64,000 nt of DNA from Sulfitobacter litoralis (lineage in GTDB: Bacteria; Pseudomonadota; Alphaproteobacteria; Rhodobacterales; Rhodobacteraceae). Numbering within the stretch: position 1 is the stretch's first letter; each line of letters begins with the position of its first letter. Of the stretch, positions 8,789 through 17,375 are shown in pieces. The position numbers and the translations under genes are program-made. The notes under the pieces were generated by a model. That model was not told the origin of the DNA. It made no database searches and saw only the letters and a list, made by a program, of their open reading frames with translations. The DNA lies in assembly GCF_900103185.1 (NCBI RefSeq), contig NZ_FNJD01000004.1, forward strand, positions 62,001 through 126,000. The letters run 5' to 3'.

Positions 8789-8904
8789 GGGGCGCTGCCC
8801 CGCAATCTCAAAAACCATAGTGAGGGGCGCTGCTCCTCAAACTCATTCCCGAGAATGAGGGGCACTGCCCCTCAAACTCCCCGGGATTTTTTGCCATTTG
8901 GAAG
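8789..8904 (+). repeat. Three tandem GGGGCxCTGCCCC hairpins plus tail (intergenic element, copy B)
   Basis: Three related hairpins occur in a row: 8789-8801 (GGGGC-GCT-GCCCC), 8822-8838 and 8857-8873. Each is followed by a CAAaCTC-like spacer. A fourth inverted repeat, CTCATTC-CCGA-GAATGAG (8842-8859), links the second and third. The block ends with CCCCGGGATTTTTTGCCATTTGGAA, the tail shared with copy A. It fills the space between the convergent lipA and 57-residue membrane protein genes, and could act as a bidirectional terminator or mRNA-end structure. Confidence 0.65.
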
Positions 8905-8906
8905 AA

Positions 8907-9080
8907 TCAGAAGGGTTTCTTGATGCGTTCGGTCGTGGCCCATTCAGGCCAGTAGCCAAAATATTCTGCGCCAAAGATCAACGCGCCGGCCAGTACGACC
9001 GCAAAGACAAACTTAACGCGACTGGCCGAGGGCGGATTTTGCACCCAACGTCTCATGCGCATCAGCCATGCGATGTTCAT
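8907..9080 (-). CDS. Small single-pass membrane protein (57 residues)
   Basis: The frame runs from an ATG at 9080 to a TGA at 8907. Residues about 22-41 ([20 protein letters not shown]) form one transmembrane helix after a basic N-terminus (MRMRRWVQ), followed by [16 protein letters not shown]. The ATG overlaps the hpt stop codon as ATGA, so translation is probably coupled to hpt. Similar tiny proteins with a WP-containing tail are, from memory, found next to hpt in Rhodobacterales. Function is unknown. It is short enough to be missed by usual gene callers. Confidence 0.72.
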   Translation of the reverse strand: MNIAWLMRMRRWVQNPPSASRVKFVFAVVLAGALIFGAEYFGYWPEWATTERIKKPF

Positions 9081-9613
9081 GTAAAGCGGACCTTGCCGAT
9101 AAACGGCTGGTTGCGGTCGCGCTGTGCGTAATCGATGCCATACCCCACGACAAATTCATCGGGAATTTCAAAGCCGATCCAGTCGGCCTTCATGTCCACC
9201 TCGCGGCGGCTGGGTTTGTCGAGCAATGCGATGGTTTTTAGCCGCGCAGGTTCGCGCGACAGCAGCAGGTTGCGCACGTGGTGTAGGGTGTGGCCCGTAT
9301 CGACGATATCTTCGACGACCAATACGTCACGGCCTTCGATTGCGCCGCGCAAGTCCTTGAGAATGCGGACTTCCCGCGTGCTTTCCATACCATCGCCATA
9401 GCTGGACGCTTCTAGGAAATCGACTTCGATGGGCAGGTTTAGTTCACGCACAAGATCAGCGATGAATACGAAGGACCCGCGCAGCAAACCGACAACTGTC
9501 AGCTTTTCAGTGCCTTCGAATTCGGTCTGAATTTCACGGCACAGGGTTTCGATCCGCGCGGCAATTGCCTTGGCCGAGATCATTTCGTCGATGACATATG
9601 GTCGCGTTGTCAT
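9077..9613 (-). CDS. hpt: Hypoxanthine phosphoribosyltransferase
   Basis: This purine-salvage enzyme joins hypoxanthine (or guanine) to PRPP, giving IMP or GMP. The 178-residue chain has the PRPP-binding loop [13 protein letters not shown] and the type I PRTase core ([19 protein letters not shown]). The C-terminal [18 protein letters not shown] is typical of bacterial Hpt. Length is normal. AAGGTAAAACCC precedes the ATG. The next small gene overlaps its stop by 4 nt. Confidence 0.95.
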   Translation of the reverse strand: MTTRPYVIDEMISAKAIAARIETLCREIQTEFEGTEKLTVVGLLRGSFVFIADLVRELNLPIEVDFLEASSYGDGMESTREVRILKDLRGAIEGRDVLVVEDIVDTGHTLHHVRNLLLSREPARLKTIALLDKPSRREVDMKADWIGFEIPDEFVVGYGIDYAQRDRNQPFIGKVRFT

Positions 9614-9680
9614 GGGTTTTACCTTGAAAAAGGAGGAGTTAAGATTTCATAAGGGCTAACTTCATGACAGATGGAAATCA

Positions 9681-10136
9681 ATGCCTACCCATTCAGAGAC
9701 CCGCGAGCTGCCGTATACCGCCCAACAGATGTATGATCTGGTGGCCGATGTGGCGTCATACCCCGAATTTTTACCCTGGACCGCCGCCGCGCGGATCAAA
9801 AGCCGTGAGGACAAGGGCGATCACGAGGTGATGGACGCCGATCTTGTCATCAGTTTCAAGGTGTTTCGTGAACGGTTCACCAGCCGCGTTGTCCTGTGGC
9901 CAGAGACCAAAAAGATCGACACCGAATATCTGGACGGCCCGTTCAAGTATATGAAGTCGAACTGGGGGTTCGAGGACATCGGCGACAGCAGATGCAAGAT
10001 ACATTTCTTTGTCGATTTTGAATTCAAGAATGCGATTTTGCAAAAGATCATCGGTGTCGTATTTAACGAGGCGATGCAGCGGGTGGTGCGCGCATTCGAG
10101 AAACGCGCCGCTGTGCTATATGGCCCGGGGGCATAG
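9681..10136 (+). CDS. RatA/Coq10-like START-domain protein
   Basis: The 151-residue protein begins PTHSETRELPYTAQQMYDLV and contains VASYPEFLPW, the hallmark of the polyketide-cyclase/SRPBCC branch that includes E. coli RatA and mitochondrial Coq10. Coq10 proteins bind ubiquinone and help deliver it in respiration. RatA has been called a ribosome association toxin, but no antitoxin-like gene is adjacent here. A quinone-related role is therefore the better guess. It is divergent from hpt and ends at a shared terminator opposite the ammonium transporter. Confidence 0.85.
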   Translation: MPTHSETRELPYTAQQMYDLVADVASYPEFLPWTAAARIKSREDKGDHEVMDADLVISFKVFRERFTSRVVLWPETKKIDTEYLDGPFKYMKSNWGFEDIGDSRCKIHFFVDFEFKNAILQKIIGVVFNEAMQRVVRAFEKRAAVLYGPGA

Positions 10137-10150
10137 CGCCGTTTAAAACG

Positions 10151-10177
10151 ACAAAGGCCCCAAGAAGGGGCCTTTGT
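10151..10177. terminator. Bidirectional rho-independent terminator
   Basis: An 11-bp perfect stem ACAAAGGCCCC / GGGGCCTTTGT encloses loop AAGAA, between the convergent RatA-like and amt genes. T-rich sequence follows on both strands (GTGTGTTTG on plus, CGTTTT on minus). Confidence 0.8.
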
Positions 10178-10197
10178 GTGTGTTTGTTCGATTTGGG

Positions 10198-11379
10198 TCA
10201 GCTGCTTAGATCATAGGCCCGTTCACCATGAACCGACAGATCGAGCCCGTTGACCTCGACCTCTTTGCTGACACGCAGTGGCGTGATTGCCTTGCAGACC
10301 AACACCAGCACGACCGTTACCACCGTGGTATAGACCCCAACAATTGCCAGCGATCCTAGCTGTGCGGTCCACGTGCCCGCACCAAGCGCAGCGATCATGA
10401 TGGTGCCAAAGATACCACCGACACCGTGCACAGCGAAGACATCGAGCGTGTCGTCGATTTTGACCTTGTTGCGGATAAGCACGACGGCTTCTTGACACAG
10501 GATACCAGCGACAGCGCCGATCAGCAGGGCTGCCCACGGGCCGACGAATCCGGACGCCGGCGTGATAGAAGCGAGGCCCGCAATGGTGCCCGTGACGATG
10601 CCCACCAGCGAAGCTTTGCCGAATTTGATCCGCTCCCACAATGCCCATGTCAGCGACGCCGTTGCGGCAGAGATGTGGGTCACGGTGATTGCCATCGCGG
10701 CCCCGCCGTCAGCCGCCAGTTGCGAGCCACCATTAAAGCCGAACCAGCCGACCCACAGCATCGCTGCACCTATCATCACAAAGCCGGGGTTATGAGGCGG
10801 CGTGTTGTGGTTCAAACGTGGGCCGAGGAACACGGCAAGGATCAACGCGGCAAGACCGGCTGTTTCATGCACGACGATGCCACCTGCAAAATCGCGCACG
10901 CCGACCTCGCCAAAGATACCGCCATCCGCAAGAAAGCCACCGCCCCAAATCCAGTGCACCACCGGCGCATAGCACAGCAGCATCCACAGGCCTGAAAACA
11001 GCATCACAAAGCCAAAGCCGATGCGTTCAACATAAGCGCCGACGATGAGCGCTGGTGTGATGATCGCAAAGGTCATCTGGAAGGCGAAGAACAGGATCTC
11101 GGGCAGGGTGCCTGACAGGCTGTCAGCAGTGACCCCCGACAGGCCGATCTTGCCCAAGCCGCCCCAGAGGCCCGATGTGTCGGGACCAAAGGCGATGGAG
11201 TATCCGGCGAAGAACCACAGCACGCTCATCAGACAGGCGACGCCGTAGGTATGCATGAAAACGCTCAGCACGTTGCGGCTGCGCACGAGGCCGCCATAGA
11301 AGAGCGCGAGCCCCGGTAATGTCATGAACAGGACCAAGGCCGTGGCGGTCATGATCCAGGCCGTATCAGCTGCGTTCAT
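10198..11379 (-). CDS. amt: Ammonium transporter
   Basis: The 393-residue protein begins MNAADTAWIMTATALVLFMTLPG and has about eleven transmembrane segments. Conserved channel residues are present, including the twin-His regions (DFAGGIVVHETAG and DVFAVHGVGGIFG) and ALFYGGLVR. It conducts ammonium/ammonia across the inner membrane. The frame is open upstream, but the ATG at 11379 has GGGAGGAAACCAAG before it and matches the family start. No glnK (PII) gene lies beside it, although one often does in this group. Nitrogen control by the nearby ntrBC genes is plausible but not shown by the sequence. Confidence 0.95.
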   Translation of the reverse strand: MNAADTAWIMTATALVLFMTLPGLALFYGGLVRSRNVLSVFMHTYGVACLMSVLWFFAGYSIAFGPDTSGLWGGLGKIGLSGVTADSLSGTLPEILFFAFQMTFAIITPALIVGAYVERIGFGFVMLFSGLWMLLCYAPVVHWIWGGGFLADGGIFGEVGVRDFAGGIVVHETAGLAALILAVFLGPRLNHNTPPHNPGFVMIGAAMLWVGWFGFNGGSQLAADGGAAMAITVTHISAATASLTWALWERIKFGKASLVGIVTGTIAGLASITPASGFVGPWAALLIGAVAGILCQEAVVLIRNKVKIDDTLDVFAVHGVGGIFGTIMIAALGAGTWTAQLGSLAIVGVYTTVVTVVLVLVCKAITPLRVSKEVEVNGLDLSVHGERAYDLSS

Positions 11380-11539
11380 CTTGGTTTCCTCCCGAAAGGT
11401 TTTAGGTTGCAAACGGGTGAAACGGATGTGCGCGCGCGACAAAAGTTAAAATGTGGGCAAAGCCGGTGATTAAACGGGCATTTCTACATTAGCCACATAT
11501 TTAGGCAGCAATTTAGCCATGCCGCCTGTTTTGCGGGCG

Positions 11540-12007
11540 TTATGCAATCGCCTCAAAAATCAGCCCCAAGGCGAAATCGCGGGCAGCGCGGCGGACCTTA
11601 TCGCGGCCCAATGCGCCGAACTCTTGCGTTTGGGTGGTGATACCGGACGGCGTGGCGAGGCCGAAACAGACGCGGCCTTCGGGCTTATGCTCTGACCCGC
11701 CGGGGCCTGCGATGCCGGTGATCGACACGGCGATTTGCGCGCCGGATCGTGCCAAGGCACCACGCGCCATTTCAAGGGCGACCTGCTCGGACACCGCGCC
11801 GTGGACGTCCAGCGTCGCGGCGCTGACGCCGAGCAAGTCGATCTTGGCGGCATTGGTATAGGTGACAAAGCCGCGGTCAAAGATCGCCGATGATCCGGGC
11901 AATTCGGTCAGCGCGGCAGCGACCATGCCGCCGGTGCAGCTTTCTGCACAGGCGATCATGACCTCGCGCGCGCGCGCACGATCCAGAAGGGCATGCAGAT
12001 CAGGCAA
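11540..12007 (-). CDS. CinA C-terminal domain protein (nicotinamide-nucleotide amidohydrolase type)
   Basis: The protein carries the PncC/CinA C-terminal signature ACAESCTGGMVAAALTELPGSSA and GFVTYTNAAKIDLLGV. The family deamidates NMN to NaMN in NAD recycling. About 155 residues make up this single domain, with no N-terminal MoaB-like part. The start is uncertain: a TTG at 12007 overlaps the end of pgpA by 8 nt and gives the usual distance to the ESCTGG motif, while another TTG at 12040 is in frame. It is the last gene of the overlapping ispDF-pgpA-cinA set. Confidence 0.88.
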   Translation of the reverse strand: MPDLHALLDRARAREVMIACAESCTGGMVAAALTELPGSSAIFDRGFVTYTNAAKIDLLGVSAATLDVHGAVSEQVALEMARGALARSGAQIAVSITGIAGPGGSEHKPEGRVCFGLATPSGITTQTQEFGALGRDKVRRAARDFALGLIFEAIA

Positions 12008-12497
12008 AGAGATACACGTGATAGAGCACGGCCAGTGCAATCACCCCGAGCAGAGCGAAGATGCCTGCAAAGATATCATCCAGCATCACGCCAAGCGCAT
12101 CTCCGCGCCGGTCGGCCCAGCCGATGATCAGCGGTTTCCAGATGTCGAACAGACGGAACAGGGCAAAAGCCGCGATCCAGCCGGGCCACATCACAAGGAT
12201 GTTCATATCCATCGTCCAACTGGCATAGCTGAGCGGCAGCAGCGCGACCCATTGGCCCGCAACCTCGTCGATCACGATCTCGGACGGGTCATGGTCGGTG
12301 CTGCCTGCGGTCATCTGCGCAGTGGCCCACCAGCCTGCTGCAAATGTGAGGATCACGCCCGCAATCAGCAATGGCAGCCCGCCGATCACATGCAGCAGCC
12401 ACGCCCAAGGCAGCGCCACAAGCGAGCCCCAAGTGCCTGACGCGGGGCGGATATAGCCAACCCCCAGAACAGTCGCGATCAGCTTTGCCAAAGTCAT
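12000..12497 (-). CDS. pgpA: Phosphatidylglycerophosphatase A
   Basis: The 165-residue membrane protein removes phosphate from phosphatidylglycerophosphate to make phosphatidylglycerol. It shows the family start ATVLGVGYIRPASGTWGSL and the acidic motif EIVIDEVAGQW. The C-terminal half has DIWKPLIIGWADRRGDALGVMLDDIFAG, plus several transmembrane helices. Its ATG overlaps the ispDF stop codon as ATGA, which implies coupled translation. Confidence 0.93.
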   Translation of the reverse strand: MTLAKLIATVLGVGYIRPASGTWGSLVALPWAWLLHVIGGLPLLIAGVILTFAAGWWATAQMTAGSTDHDPSEIVIDEVAGQWVALLPLSYASWTMDMNILVMWPGWIAAFALFRLFDIWKPLIIGWADRRGDALGVMLDDIFAGIFALLGVIALAVLYHVYLFA

Positions 12498-13636
12498 AGT
12501 TTCGCCAATGTTGCTGTGGCCATGCAGGCGATGCCTTCGCCGCGGCCGGTAAATCCCAAACGTTCGGAAGTGGTTGCCTTGACCGAAACGCGGTTTTCTT
12601 CAAGCGACAGTATATCGGCCATCACGCGGCGCATCTCTGCGGCATGAGGCCCCACTTTGGGGTATTCGCAGATCAGCGTGCAATCGACATGGGTCAGGGT
12701 GAACCCTTCGCTGCGCGCCAGATCGGCGGCATGACGCAAAAAAATGTGGCTTTGCGCGCCCTTCCATTGCGGATCAGACGGGGGGAAGTGCTGGCCGATG
12801 TCGCCCATAGCCAGCGCGCCATAGATCGCATCGGTGACAGTATGCATGCCGACATCGGCGTCGGAATGGCCGACAAGCCCCTGATCATGCGGGATATCGA
12901 CTCCGCAAAGGGTCACATGATCCCCCGGACCAAAGGCGTGTACGTCGAACCCGTTGCCGGTGCGAATATCCATCGAAGACTCCAATATGCGGGCGGCGCG
13001 GGACAAATCACCCGGCACCGTGATTTTCAGGTTATCCACGCTGCCAAGGGTGATGGCAACCGCAACACCCGCGGCGCGGGCGACTTCGACATCATCGGCG
13101 GCGACACCTTTGAACGCGGCATGAGCGGCGCGGATTGTGGCGGCGTCGAACCCTTGGGGCGTTTGTGCGGCATAAAGCGCCGTGCGGTCCTGCGTGCCTG
13201 CAACGGCACCGTCTTCGGCAACCCAAAGCGCGTCAGTGACAGGCAGACCGGGGGCGGCCGCGGCATCTGTGGCCAGCGCGTCGATCACGCCGTCGATAAT
13301 CTGCGGCGTGACACAGGGGCGGGCGGCATCGTGGATCAGCACCAGATCGGCATCGCCCAGCAACGCCAGCCCATTGCGGACAGATGCTGCGCGATCCGCG
13401 CCCCCTTCGGCCACAAGGCAGCCTTGTGCGGTAAACCCTTCGGCCTCAGCCATGTCACCGGCGCTCAGAACGATGATGATCCGCTCGATCTTGGGATACC
13501 TCTGAAATGCGGTCAGCGTGTGGTCGATTACGCGTTTCCCGCAAAGCGGCTGCCACTGCTTGGCCACGGCGCCACCCGCACGTGTGCCCCGTCCGGCAGC
13601 CACGATGAGAGCTGCGATTTTCGGTGTCGACGTCAT
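12494..13636 (-). CDS. ispDF: Bifunctional 2-C-methyl-D-erythritol 4-phosphate cytidylyltransferase / 2,4-cyclodiphosphate synthase
   Basis: The 380-residue fusion carries two steps of the MEP isoprenoid pathway. The IspD part (about 1-222) has the nucleotide-binding loop AALIVAAGRGTRAGG and LIHDAARP. The IspF part (about 223-380) starts DIRTGNGFDVHAF, with metal ligands in DVHAF and HSDADV and the later TTSERLGFTGRGEGI. Fusion of IspD to IspF is common in alphaproteobacteria. The frame extends upstream, but AAGGGAG before the ATG at 13636 and the family N-terminus fix the start. It heads the ispDF-pgpA-cinA operon and is divergent from dusB. Confidence 0.95.
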   Translation of the reverse strand: MTSTPKIAALIVAAGRGTRAGGAVAKQWQPLCGKRVIDHTLTAFQRYPKIERIIIVLSAGDMAEAEGFTAQGCLVAEGGADRAASVRNGLALLGDADLVLIHDAARPCVTPQIIDGVIDALATDAAAAPGLPVTDALWVAEDGAVAGTQDRTALYAAQTPQGFDAATIRAAHAAFKGVAADDVEVARAAGVAVAITLGSVDNLKITVPGDLSRAARILESSMDIRTGNGFDVHAFGPGDHVTLCGVDIPHDQGLVGHSDADVGMHTVTDAIYGALAMGDIGQHFPPSDPQWKGAQSHIFLRHAADLARSEGFTLTHVDCTLICEYPKVGPHAAEMRRVMADILSLEENRVSVKATTSERLGFTGRGEGIACMATATLAKL

Positions 13637-13818
13637 CGTCCACTCCCTTAGATAAACTCGCCCCGTTCTAAGCAGGGAAAGCTGCCGGCGCAATCGGCTG
13701 CACCATGTGATTAAATTTTAGGCAATAGGTCAGTTTTTCACCGGCCAGAGCTGCTGGTTTGATTGAGTTCCCACCCTTGGCTCGGTACACCAAAGGCAAC
13801 TGCACAAGGATTAAGCGT

Positions 13819-14805
13819 TTGGATCTCTCGGATCTACCTTTCAAACTCAACCCGCCGGTTCTGCTGGCCCCTATGGCGGGGATCACCGATTTACCGTTCC
13901 GCAATCTGGTCGCGTCCTTCGGCGCAGGGCTTGTGGTGTCCGAGATGGTCGCCAGCGTCGATATGATCAATGCCCGCCCCGGTACGCTGGAAAAGGCCGA
14001 ACTGGGTCTGGGTATTGAAGGCACTGCCGTGCAACTGGCGGGCCGCGAAGCCGCGCCAATGGCCGAAGCCGCGCGCATGGTCGAAGGGCAGGGTGCGCGG
14101 GTGATCGACATCAATATGGGCTGTCCGGCCAAAAAAGTGACGCAAGGCTTTTCCGGCTCTGCGCTGATGAAAACGCCCGACCACGCGCTGCGCCTGATCG
14201 AAGCGGTCGTGAATGCCGTCAAGGTGCCCGTCACGCTCAAGACGCGGTTGGGTTGGGACGACGATATGCTTAACGCGCCGCAGATCGCTGCGCGGGCCGA
14301 AGAAGCGGGGATCACCATGATCACCATCCACGGGCGCACGCGCTGCCAGTTCTATAAGGGTGCCGCCGATTGGGCTGCCATTGCGGGCGTCAAACAGGCG
14401 GTCTCCATTCCTGTGATCGCCAATGGCGATATCATCAGCACCGATGCCGCGCGGCAGGCGTTGGCGCAGTCGGGTTCCGACGGTGTCATGATCGGGCGCG
14501 GTGCCCAAGGCAAACCGTGGCTGCTGGCTCAAGTGGCCCATGATCTGTTCGGCGCGCCCGCACCGGTTATCCCGCAGGGAGCCGAATTCGCGCGCATGGT
14601 GGCGGACCACTACGAGGCGATCATCCGGTTCTATGGCGAGGTGATCGGCCTACGCGTCGCCCGCAAACATCTGGGTTGGTACATGGATACCAGCAACACG
14701 CCCGCCGATCTGCGCCGTGCCATGTTGACCGCATCCAGCCCCGCCGAGGTGCACCGTCTTATTCCGTCCGCCTGCTTGCCGGACCACCAGTTGGAGGCCG
14801 CCTGA
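13819..14805 (+). CDS. dusB: tRNA-dihydrouridine synthase (DusB/NifR3)
   Basis: This FMN enzyme reduces specific uridines in tRNA. The 328-residue chain begins LDLSDLPFKL and has PMAGITDLPFRN. The catalytic Cys lies in INMGCPAKKV, and substrate/FMN elements include TIHGRTRCQFYKG and GVMIGRGAQGKPW. The start is taken as the TTG at 13819 because AAGGA stands 8 nt before it; the in-frame TTG at 13759 has no such site. It overlaps the ntrB start (TGATG). This nifR3-ntrB-ntrC order is the known arrangement in Rhodobacter. Confidence 0.95.
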   Translation: MDLSDLPFKLNPPVLLAPMAGITDLPFRNLVASFGAGLVVSEMVASVDMINARPGTLEKAELGLGIEGTAVQLAGREAAPMAEAARMVEGQGARVIDINMGCPAKKVTQGFSGSALMKTPDHALRLIEAVVNAVKVPVTLKTRLGWDDDMLNAPQIAARAEEAGITMITIHGRTRCQFYKGAADWAAIAGVKQAVSIPVIANGDIISTDAARQALAQSGSDGVMIGRGAQGKPWLLAQVAHDLFGAPAPVIPQGAEFARMVADHYEAIIRFYGEVIGLRVARKHLGWYMDTSNTPADLRRAMLTASSPAEVHRLIPSACLPDHQLEAA

Positions 14806-15896
14806 TGTCGCTGGATGCCGTCTTTGCATCGCTGCCCGTGCCCGCCATTTTGATTGACACCGATGACATGATCGCCGAGCTGAACTCCGAAGCCGAAGGG
14901 TTTTTGAACGCCTCTGCCAAATCCGTGCGCGGCGTGCCGGTGTGGGACATGATTGCCGTCGATGCTCCGTTAGAAGAGGCGTTCACGCGCGCCCGCGACA
15001 ACGGCACGCCCTTGTTCGTGAATGATGTGGATGTCGGCAGCGGTCAGCGTCCGCCGGTGCAATGTGCGCTGCATTTTGCGCCGCTGATCGATGCCGCCGG
15101 GCAGATGATCCTGATGATCACCCCGCGCGAGATGGCCGGTCGGATGACGCAGAATAATTCAGTCAAATCCGCCGCCAAATCCGCCATCGGCATGGCCGAA
15201 ATGCTGGCCCATGAGATCAAGAACCCGCTGGCAGGGATCACGGGTGCCGCGCAATTGCTCAGCATGAACCTGAGCACCGAGGATCTGGAGCTGACCGATC
15301 TGATCGTCGCGGAATCGCGCCGAATCGTGAAGCTGCTGGAACAGGTCGAACAATTCGGTAACCTCATGCCGCCGGAGCGCAAGGCGGTGAACCTGCATGA
15401 CGCGCTTGATCGTGCGCGCCGTTCCGCGTTGTTGGGATTTGGCGCGCGCATGAAGATCATCGAGGATTATGACCCCTCGCTGCCGCCGGCCTTGGGCGAC
15501 AAGGACCAGCTGTTGCAGGTCGTGCTGAACCTGATCAAGAACGCGTCAGAGGCGGCGGGCCCATCGGGCGGCACGATCCGGCTGCACAGCTATTACGAAC
15601 ATTCCTTCCGCCTGCGGCGCTCTGACGGGACGGCACAGTCGCTGCCGCTGCAGATCGAGGTGATTGATGACGGCCCCGGCCTGCCCGAAGCGATCCGCGC
15701 CGATGTCTTTGAACCCTTTGTGTCGGGGCGCGAGAACGGCACCGGTCTGGGGTTGGCGCTGGTGAGCAAGATCATTTCCGACCACGGCGGCTGGATCACG
15801 GTAGATTCGGTTCCCGGCAAAACCGTGTTCCGCATTTCGCTGCCGCGGGCCGACAAGACCCAAATTGAAAATACAGCTTCCGAACAGGAGAGATAA
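14805..15896 (+). CDS. ntrB: Nitrogen regulation sensor histidine kinase NtrB
   Basis: NtrB phosphorylates or dephosphorylates NtrC according to nitrogen status sensed through PII protein. The 363-residue soluble protein has a PAS-type N-terminal domain (about 1-115). The H-box has phospho-acceptor His136 in MLAHEIKNPLAGI. The HATPase domain carries LNLIKNASEA, IDDGPGLP and GTGLGLALV. The ATG at 14805 shares its A with the dusB stop codon; the frame is open further upstream inside dusB, but that is not the real start. ntrC follows after 3 bp. Confidence 0.95.
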   Translation: MSLDAVFASLPVPAILIDTDDMIAELNSEAEGFLNASAKSVRGVPVWDMIAVDAPLEEAFTRARDNGTPLFVNDVDVGSGQRPPVQCALHFAPLIDAAGQMILMITPREMAGRMTQNNSVKSAAKSAIGMAEMLAHEIKNPLAGITGAAQLLSMNLSTEDLELTDLIVAESRRIVKLLEQVEQFGNLMPPERKAVNLHDALDRARRSALLGFGARMKIIEDYDPSLPPALGDKDQLLQVVLNLIKNASEAAGPSGGTIRLHSYYEHSFRLRRSDGTAQSLPLQIEVIDDGPGLPEAIRADVFEPFVSGRENGTGLGLALVSKIISDHGGWITVDSVPGKTVFRISLPRADKTQIENTASEQER

Positions 15897-15899
15897 CAG

Positions 15900-17273
15900 A
15901 TGGATGGCACAGTTCTGGTTGCTGACGACGACCGCACAATTCGCACCGTTCTGACACAGGCACTGACCCGCGCAGGCTGCAAGGTGCACGCGACATCCAG
16001 CCTGACGACCCTGATGCGTTGGGTGGGTGAAGGCAAAGGCGATGTGGTCATCTCGGATGTGGTGATGCCTGACGGCAACGGGCTCGAGATGCTGCCAAAG
16101 ATTGCACAGGACCGTCCCGGCCTGCCTGTGATCGTGATCTCGGCGCAGAACACGATCATGACCGCGATCAAGGCAGCAGAGGCCGAGGCCTACGACTATC
16201 TCCCCAAGCCTTTCGATCTGCCTGACCTGATGAAACGTACGGCTCGCGCGCTTGAACGCAGTGGTCCGACGCGGCGTCCGGCGCAGACAAGCTCTGACAC
16301 CGATGGGGACCGCGATGATCTGCCGCTGGTGGGGCGCACGCCAGTAATGCAAGCGCTGTACCGCGTGGTGGCGCGGGTGATGAACACCGATCTACCGGTC
16401 CTGATCTGGGGTGAATCCGGCACCGGCAAGTCGCTGATCGGCAAGGCTATCCACGATTTTTCCGACCGGCGGAACCTGCCGTTTGTCACCGTGACCTCGG
16501 CCGACTTGCAAGACATCGAGGGCCCGATGCGCGCGCTGGCACGGGTGCGCGGCGGCACGCTGTTGATCGACGAGATCGGCGATTTCCCGGAGGAACTTCA
16601 GGCGCGTATCGCGCGGATGATGGATTCTCCCGGTGAACATGCGCCGCGTTTTCTTGCGACCAGCCAGTCCGACATGGCCGCCGCGATGAAAGCGGGTACG
16701 CTGCGCCGCGACCTGTACTACCGTCTTTCGGGCGCAACGCTGCATGTCCCTGCGCTGCGCGACCGGGTAGATGACATTGCCTTGCTTGCAGCGCATTTTC
16801 TTGAACGGTCTGAAACCGGCAATTCCGCGCCACGTGCCCTGTCTGAAGGGGCGGCAAAAGTCTTTGCTAACTATCAATGGCCCGGTAACGTGCGACAGCT
16901 GGAACACGCGATGCGCCAACTGGCCCTGACAAGTCGTGCGCCAGAGATCACCCAATCCGAGGCAGAGCAAGTTCTGGGGGCCCAGCCCGATCCCGAACCC
17001 CTGCGCGCGCAGGCCAATACCGAAAAGCTCGGGGCGTCCGTAGAGCGGCATTTGCAACGATATTTCGATCAGCATGGTTCAATGCTGCCGCCCCCCGGTC
17101 TTTACGCCCGCATTTTGCGCGAAATCGAAGCGCCCTTGATCGAGATTGCACTGGCCGCAACCGCGGGTAACCAGGCGAAATGTGCCGACTTGTTGGGAAT
17201 CAACCGTAATACATTGAGAAAAAAGATCACCGATCTCGATATTGAGGTGACACGCGGTCGAAAAATGATGTAA
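15900..17273 (+). CDS. ntrC: Nitrogen response regulator NtrC, lacking the GAFTGA motif
   Basis: The 457-residue regulator has a receiver domain (phospho-acceptor Asp53 in [10 protein letters not shown]). An AAA+ domain follows with Walker A GESGTGKS (171-178), Walker B LLIDEIG (from 221) and an arginine-finger region RRDLYYRL. A Fis-type HTH lies at the C-terminus ([19 protein letters not shown]). The stretch between Walker A and B is about 17 residues shorter than in enteric NtrC, and the GAFTGA loop that contacts sigma-54 is missing. The same loss is known in Rhodobacter capsulatus NtrC, which works with the housekeeping sigma factor. It is co-transcribed with dusB and ntrB. Confidence 0.95.
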   Translation: MDGTVLVADDDRTIRTVLTQALTRAGCKVHATSSLTTLMRWVGEGKGDVVISDVVMPDGNGLEMLPKIAQDRPGLPVIVISAQNTIMTAIKAAEAEAYDYLPKPFDLPDLMKRTARALERSGPTRRPAQTSSDTDGDRDDLPLVGRTPVMQALYRVVARVMNTDLPVLIWGESGTGKSLIGKAIHDFSDRRNLPFVTVTSADLQDIEGPMRALARVRGGTLLIDEIGDFPEELQARIARMMDSPGEHAPRFLATSQSDMAAAMKAGTLRRDLYYRLSGATLHVPALRDRVDDIALLAAHFLERSETGNSAPRALSEGAAKVFANYQWPGNVRQLEHAMRQLALTSRAPEITQSEAEQVLGAQPDPEPLRAQANTEKLGASVERHLQRYFDQHGSMLPPPGLYARILREIEAPLIEIALAATAGNQAKCADLLGINRNTLRKKITDLDIEVTRGRKMM

Positions 17274-17375
17274 AAGCGCCACATAACCGTGGCCATCTAG
17301 CCTCAAGGCTGGATCAGGATCACATAAATGGGCGGTTGATGCATTCGTGCATCACATCATCGGTGAGGATAGCGG

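Noticed and set aside
8789-8873. A CRISPR array at the tandem repeats
   Set aside because: The units are self-complementary hairpins with no variable spacers of constant length, and no cas genes are near.
9681-10136. A RatA toxin-antitoxin module
   Set aside because: No antitoxin-like partner is adjacent, and the family also includes Coq10 quinone-binding proteins, which fits better.
11443-11539. A sigma-54 promoter upstream of amt
   Set aside because: No TGGCAC-N5-TTGCA match could be found on the correct strand.
12644-13651. Long plus-strand frame opposite ispDF
   Set aside because: Shadow of a clear bifunctional enzyme gene; its translation is low-complexity and Arg/Gly-rich.
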